NCBI GenBank assembly: GCA_011391695.1
Contig: JAABQB010000031.1
Coordinates: 1 to 34,949, forward strand
Direction: 5' to 3'
From: Desulfobacteraceae bacterium
GTDB lineage: Bacteria > Desulfobacterota > Desulfobacteria > Desulfobacterales > RPRI01
DNA: 34,949 bases
The notes below the pieces were generated by a model. The model worked only from the letters and a program-made list of their open reading frames with translations. It was not told the origin of the DNA and made no database searches. Positions 31,866 to 34,949 of this stretch are shown here, one piece after another. Position numbers and translations under genes: made by a program. Positions within the stretch are counted from its first letter, which is position 1; the number at the start of each line of letters is the position of its first letter.

Positions 31866-31919
31866 TTGTACAAATAAATGTTGTAATTTTATAAACAACG
31901 TTGTATATAAATTAACAAC
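31866..31919 (+). promoter_or_regulatory. Promoter with two abutting 20-bp operators for the XRE-ImmA pair
   Basis: TTGTAC (31866-31871), 18 nt, then TATAAA (31890-31895) resembles a sigma-70 promoter. Two dyads of form GTTGT-N10-ACAAC follow each other without a gap: GTTGTAATTTTATAAACAAC at 31880-31899 and GTTGTATATAAATTAACAAC at 31900-31919. The 20-bp period is close to two helical turns. The first dyad overlaps the -10 box. This suits cooperative binding of the XRE protein encoded 50 nt downstream. Confidence 0.7.
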
Positions 31920-31968
31920 GGTTGGGGGAGCTATAAATTGAGGGACAGCAATAAAGGGGGGGAAAAAT

Positions 31969-32343
31969 ATGTATACCAATTTTGGAGAATTGTTTGCAGC
32001 TAAGCGAAAGGATCTCCGAAAAACTCTCAGGGAGTTTTCTCGTGAGAATGGTTTTGATGCAGGTAATATAAGCAAGCTTGAAAGAGGCATTTTACCGCCT
32101 CCCCAAAGCAAAGAAAAAAGGCTGCAGTATGCTAGTGCGCTCGGTATCAAGGAAGGCTCGGATGATTGGCTTGAATTTTGTGATTTAGCAACTATCAGCG
32201 CAGGTAAAATTCCTGCCGATATTATTTCTGATAGGGAATTATTTGCATCAGTGCCGGTGTTTTTCAGATCTATAAGAAAAGACGGCATTGATAAGGAAAA
32301 AATTCAGAAACTTCTGGAAACTATAAAGGCGGAATTGAGATGA
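31969..32343 (+). CDS. XRE-family helix-turn-helix regulator/antitoxin
   Basis: This 124-residue protein has an N-terminal helix-turn-helix (GELFAAKRKDLRKTLREFSRENGFDAGNISKLERGILPPPQS) with the NISKLERG recognition helix typical of the XRE family. The C-terminal half is helical with no recognised domain. A G-rich Shine-Dalgarno sequence lies about 6 nt before the ATG. Its stop overlaps the ImmA/IrrE gene start (ATGA). In such pairs the regulator is inactivated by the protease, releasing transcription. Two matching operators lie upstream. Confidence 0.85.
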   Translation: MYTNFGELFAAKRKDLRKTLREFSRENGFDAGNISKLERGILPPPQSKEKRLQYASALGIKEGSDDWLEFCDLATISAGKIPADIISDRELFASVPVFFRSIRKDGIDKEKIQKLLETIKAELR

Positions 32344-32963
32344 CCTTCAAGGCACCTTACCTGACTTATAGAGATGTCGGTAAATATGCAGAAGATTTTT
32401 TAACAAAGTATCATCCGGCATTAGAATTGCCGATACCGATTGAGTGGATAATAGAGTTTAATTTGGGCCTCAATATTGTTCCCATCCCTTATTTATATAA
32501 AACGTTCAAACAGAGTGGTTTTTTGAGCGCAAATCGGAAGATAATTTTTATCGATGAATACCAGTATGATAACTTTGTTGAAAAGTACAGATTCACTCTT
32601 GCGCACGAAATTGGCCACTTCGTTATGCATGAGTCCATGTATGAAGGACTTTCCTTTGACTCTGTCCAGGAATATATTAAATTTATGCATTTATTACCGC
32701 AAAGCGAATTATACTGGTATGAAACACAAAGTGATTGGTTTGCAGAGCAATTACTGGTTCCTACTACCCAGCTTGAAAAATCCTGTATCGATTTATTGGA
32801 ATCAAACCGTAGCCAGTTCTCGGAAATACAATCTCTTTCATATGAATTCTGGTCTTATGCCTCGAACGAACTTTCCGATTATTTTGAAGTAAATCCTATA
32901 GTCATCGATATCAGAATACAGCGTGAGAACTTTGTGGAAAAATTTAAGAATTTCTATCAATAA
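32340..32963 (+). CDS. ImmA/IrrE-family metallo-endopeptidase
   Basis: This 207-residue protein has the zinc-protease motif HEIGH (His89, Glu90, His93) in RFTLAHEIGHFVMHES. The second motif, QSDWFAEQLLVP, replaces the usual E-x-x-AN-x-FA-x-x-LL-x-P and has Asp at a position where family members often have an acidic ligand. The N-terminal 70 residues resemble the IrrE-type helical start. It is translationally coupled to the XRE gene, its likely substrate. This arrangement is shared by phage-like switches and by toxin-antitoxin variants. Confidence 0.85.
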   Translation: MTFKAPYLTYRDVGKYAEDFLTKYHPALELPIPIEWIIEFNLGLNIVPIPYLYKTFKQSGFLSANRKIIFIDEYQYDNFVEKYRFTLAHEIGHFVMHESMYEGLSFDSVQEYIKFMHLLPQSELYWYETQSDWFAEQLLVPTTQLEKSCIDLLESNRSQFSEIQSLSYEFWSYASNELSDYFEVNPIVIDIRIQRENFVEKFKNFYQ

Positions 32964-33045
32964 TTTTAATGAAAATCTTCAGTCTGTGTTAATAAATACT
33001 GTCAAACGCTTAATACCTTCACTCTCTCTGAACACAGAATGCTCT

Positions 33046-33098
33046 GCTGCATTTCCCTGATCCGCAATGCTTGCGGTTCAACAGTTGGCGTTAGCAGC
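33046..33098 (+). other. Asymmetric hairpin with attC-like 3' half
   Basis: CCGCAA-TGC-TTGCGG (33062-33076) is a perfect hairpin. It is followed by TTCAACAGTTGGCGTTAGC, and an outer GCTGC/GCAGC pair encloses it. The 3' half recalls integron attC sites, but the matching 5' half is absent, so its nature is uncertain. Confidence 0.3.
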
Positions 33099-33123
33099 AT
33101 AGTTATAAAAAGGATTTTTGGTA

Positions 33124-33348
33124 ATGGAAATGTGTCCGGCTTGCGGTAAAATCAGCAATATGGTCTCTTCCACATCCATGAGAATGATAGCCGGCTCCTC
33201 CGGAGATAAAAAGAGGATTAAGACCATTACATTTCACTGCGAACAATGCCGTCAGTTCGTCCGCAGCGAAGACAGGGAAGAGGCTCCCAGTTACCGAAAA
33301 TCCGCCATACCGATCGGCGGATCTGCGACTTTGAGCCGAAATCGGTAA
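33124..33348 (+). CDS. Small zinc-ribbon protein
   Basis: This 74-residue protein starts at ATG 33124 with AGGA 9 nt upstream. It has two Cys pairs, CPACG at the N-terminus and CEQC in ITFHCEQCRQFVRSED, forming a plausible zinc ribbon. The last roughly 20 residues (from PSYRKSAIPIGG to SATLSRNR) are encoded by copy B of the ~150-bp repeat, so the native C-terminus may have been replaced. No further family is recognised. It stands alone between the ImmA/IrrE gene and HigBA. Confidence 0.55.
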   Translation: MEMCPACGKISNMVSSTSMRMIAGSSGDKKRIKTITFHCEQCRQFVRSEDREEAPSYRKSAIPIGGSATLSRNR

Positions 33349-33458
33349 TTGAAGTGGTAATAGCGGTTCGTTGCGGAAGGTTTTACGAAGGCAGGTTTAA
33401 ATAACGTGAGCGTTCTTTGATCAACAGGATATCTCCAGAAACTTCAAAAGTGTGGAGC
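33283..33458 (+). repeat. Copy B of the ~150-bp direct repeat, upstream of HigBA module
   Basis: It matches copy A at 31677-31827 in the same orientation, with a net 25-nt insertion near its start. The insertion contains an ATCCGCC/GGCGGAT hairpin. The repeat begins inside the zinc-ribbon gene and ends about 70 nt before the higB promoter. Confidence 0.85.
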
Positions 33459-33529
33459 AGATACTGCCCCTATCCGTTACCTGCTTTGCAATGATCAAAG
33501 ATTTATTCTAAATTCATGTAACATTATAG

Positions 33530-33557
33530 TTGACACTGTAACAGTACGTGATACAAT
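33530..33557 (+). promoter_or_regulatory. Sigma-70-like promoter with internal dyad for higBA
   Basis: TTGACA (33530-33535), 16 nt, TACAAT (33552-33557). Between them ACTGT-A-ACAGT is a perfect dyad, a natural place for HigA autorepression. The predicted start site falls one or two bases before the higB ATG at 33566, so the mRNA would be nearly leaderless. Confidence 0.6.
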
Positions 33558-33565
33558 CCGAAGCT

Positions 33566-33841
33566 ATGATAAAAAGCTTTAAGCATAAAGGGCTTGCTGA
33601 GCTTTTCGAAAAAGGAAACTCTCGTAAGATTCGATTGGATTTGCATTCTCGAATATTGCGACGGTCAGAAGCTTTAGATCAGGCTGAGTCATTGACAGAT
33701 TTGAATGTTCCGGGATTCAATTTCCACGGCCTTCAAGGAGCGCCAAAACGTTACAGTATTCATGTCAATGGGCCCTGGTGTATGACATTTGAGTGGGTTG
33801 AAGGCGAGGCGCTTCGAATCGATCTCGAACAATATCACTGA
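33566..33841 (+). CDS. higB: HigB/RelE-superfamily toxin (plasmid maintenance killer family)
   Basis: This 91-residue protein has the RelE-like fold: MIKSFKHKGLAELFEKGNSRKI at the start, a helix with LHSRILRRSEALDQAESLTDLNVP, and terminal strands KRYSIHVNGPWCMTFEW and ALRIDLEQYH. HigB toxins are mRNA interferases that cleave at the ribosome. The start at 33566 is preferred over a GTG at 33548 because the latter lies inside the promoter. The antitoxin gene follows 11 nt later, the usual HigB-HigA order. Confidence 0.88.
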   Translation: MIKSFKHKGLAELFEKGNSRKIRLDLHSRILRRSEALDQAESLTDLNVPGFNFHGLQGAPKRYSIHVNGPWCMTFEWVEGEALRIDLEQYH

Positions 33842-33852
33842 GGATTAGAGCT

Positions 33853-34182
33853 ATGGAAGAATATTTTGTTAAACGTCCTTTAAAAAGACCCCCGGTTCAT
33901 CCGGGTGAGATACTGCGGGAAGATGTGCTCAAAAATCTTGGCTTGTCGGTCAGCGAAGCCGCCAAGCGCCTCGGGGTTTCCCGCCAGCAGTTGCACCGGA
34001 TTCTGGCCTGTACTCATCCGATTACTACAGAGATGGCTCTTAGAATCGGTAAGTTTGCAGGCAATGGACCAGGGCTATGGTTGCGTATGCAGCAGGCATA
34101 TGATTTATGGTATACTGAACAGAAGTTTGCGGATGTGCTTTCAAAAATTAAAACATCCGCCACAACGAGCTGTAATTCCTGA
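33853..34182 (+). CDS. higA: HigA-type antitoxin (XRE family)
   Basis: This 109-residue protein has the HigA signature PPVHPGEILREDVLKNLGLSVSEAAKRLGVSRQQLHRIL, followed by ALRIGKFAGNGPGLWLRMQQAYDLW. The helix-turn-helix binds the operon promoter, and the protein neutralises HigB. GAGGATTAG lies before the ATG. The C-terminal tail (KIKTSATTSCNS) is unstructured. After its end, 34183-34459 is AT-rich, with a TCAGA/TCTGA hairpin and the right copy of the 22-bp repeat but no gene. Confidence 0.9.
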   Translation: MEEYFVKRPLKRPPVHPGEILREDVLKNLGLSVSEAAKRLGVSRQQLHRILACTHPITTEMALRIGKFAGNGPGLWLRMQQAYDLWYTEQKFADVLSKIKTSATTSCNS

Positions 34183-34380
34183 CTGCATATTTCCAACCGT
34201 ACATAATCTGACGTACTTAGGGGCCTTTCGAATAACCACCCCATTTTTCAAATAACAAAGCTCCTTCCCGGAAGCTCATTTAATTCGATAATTTTTACAT
34301 GGCAGTCAATTATTTTGAACCATAATCAGACTCTCTGATTAAAAAATTATATCAATAAATCAAAAGAGTTAAGGCTGTAT

Positions 34381-34402
34381 TTATGTTTTGATGAACGTCC
34401 CC
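34381..34402 (+). repeat. Right copy of 22-bp direct repeat bracketing the toxin-antitoxin block
   Basis: It contains TTGATGAACGTCCCC at 34388-34402 and agrees with the left copy (30062-30083) at 20 of 22 positions. It lies between higA and the cysteine desulfurase gene. Confidence 0.6.
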
Positions 34403-34459
34403 AAAGCGCCTTTAATTAATTGGACATGAAAATGTTTTTATAGTAATTGAAAAACTATT

Positions 34460-34949
34460 ATGATTTATCTTGATAATAATGCAACAACACCGATTCTTCC
34501 GGAAGTGTTTGAGGTGATGGTACCTTACCTGACTTCCGAATGGGGCAATCCATCCAGTACGTACAAGTTCGGATCAAAGCTTAAGTTTGAAGTCGAAGCA
34601 GCGCGAGCCCAAGTAGCAGAATTAATCGGGGCTCGGTCGATGGAGATCATTTTCACGTCTTGCGCAACGGAGAGCAACAACACGGCAATTAACGCGGCTC
34701 TGAAATCCAACCCTCGGAAACGTCATATTGTTACCTCAGTGGTAGAACATTCATCCGTTTTAAACTACTGCAAGGCATTGGAAAAGGAAGGATACCGGGT
34801 TACCTATCTTCTTGTTGACCGGGAAGGTTTGCTGAATACGGCTGATTTAGAGAATGCAATTACAGAGGAAACCTCAATTGTTTCGTTGATGTGGGCGAAT
34901 AATGAGACCGGAGTTCTATTTCCTGTTAAGCAAATCGGTGAGATCTGCC
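34460..34949 (+). CDS. Cysteine desulfurase (NifS/DndA-like), 3' end outside window
   Basis: The frame starts at ATG 34460 and stays open to the window edge, giving about 163 residues. MIYLDNNATTPILPEV is the family start. GNPSS, EIIFTSCATESNN (PLP phosphate region), VVEHSSVLN with the catalytic-site His, and MWANNETGVLFPV follow. The active-site Lys and Cys lie beyond the edge. The usual His in NPSS-x-H-x-x-G reads Tyr (NPSSTYKFG). These proteins are PLP enzymes that take sulfur from cysteine. The position next to toxin-antitoxin genes raises the possibility of DndA or SspA (DNA phosphorothioation) instead of an Fe-S-assembly NifS. No clear ribosome binding site is visible. Confidence 0.85.
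   Translation, partial: MIYLDNNATTPILPEVFEVMVPYLTSEWGNPSSTYKFGSKLKFEVEAARAQVAELIGARSMEIIFTSCATESNNTAINAALKSNPRKRHIVTSVVEHSSVLNYCKALEKEGYRVTYLLVDREGLLNTADLENAITEETSIVSLMWANNETGVLFPVKQIGEIC

Noticed and set aside
31644-32288. Open frame of 214 codons on the - strand across repeat A and the XRE gene
   Set aside because: It is antisense to the XRE gene and crosses the repeat and operators; low-complexity composition and no domain.
1-34949. CRISPR array, tRNA or rRNA gene, complete insertion sequence
   Set aside because: No regularly spaced repeats, no cloverleaf-like or rRNA sequence, and no transposase or integrase were recognised by eye.

Overview
The window looks like a chromosomal segment of a sulfate-reducing deltaproteobacterium (Desulfobacterota, probably Desulfobacterales-like). 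This is inferred from a DUF4881-type lipoprotein, a 4Fe-4S/DUF3786 protein, paired TauE/SafE-type permeases, PEP-synthase-like proteins, strong AGGAGG ribosome binding sites and many short intergenic inverted repeats. I could run no database search, so the taxonomic call is tentative. I found no rRNA, tRNA, CRISPR array or complete insertion sequence.

Region 1 (1-1233, + strand) holds the tail of a membrane protein and two tandem proteins that consist only of a cyclic-nucleotide-binding domain. Region 2 (1259-18354, all on the - strand) is a 17-gene signalling and transport cluster. Reading in the direction of transcription, it holds a degenerate receiver, a Cache histidine kinase, three single-domain receivers, a second Cache histidine kinase, another receiver, a universal stress protein, a small membrane protein, a TauE/SafE permease, a DUF4881-like lipoprotein, a membrane protein, a receiver overlapping a PEP-synthase-like protein, a second TauE/SafE permease, a membrane protein and a second PEP-synthase-like protein. 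Two sequences matching the sigma-54 -24/-12 consensus stand at the head of the cluster (18393-18408) and in front of the second permease (6140-6155). No DNA-binding output domain is present in any of the six receivers. The PEP-synthase-like proteins keep the ATP-grasp and phosphohistidine domains but have an unrecognised domain where the PEP-binding barrel should be. This cluster is the best candidate for an undescribed system.

Region 3 (18660-29967) is mostly housekeeping: a HerA-like ATPase of the DUF853/YjgR type, a metallophosphoesterase, a PlsB-like acyltransferase overlapping an EttA-type ABC-F protein, a zinc/manganese ABC importer (znuA-znuC-znuB order), a B12-binding-domain radical SAM protein and a 4Fe-4S/DUF3786 protein.

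Region 4 (about 30060-34949) is accessory DNA. It holds an AbiEi/AbiEii pair, an XRE regulator plus ImmA/IrrE protease pair, a small zinc-ribbon protein, a HigB/HigA pair and the start of a cysteine desulfurase that runs off the window. Each regulatory module has visible operator-like dyads. A roughly 150-bp direct repeat lies ahead of both the XRE and HigBA modules, and a 22-bp near-identical direct repeat brackets the whole toxin-antitoxin block.

Intergenic spaces carry several families of word-like inverted repeats (near 1236, 3888, 10242, 21185 and 24661), including a 120-bp element with perfect 10-bp terminal inverted repeats.
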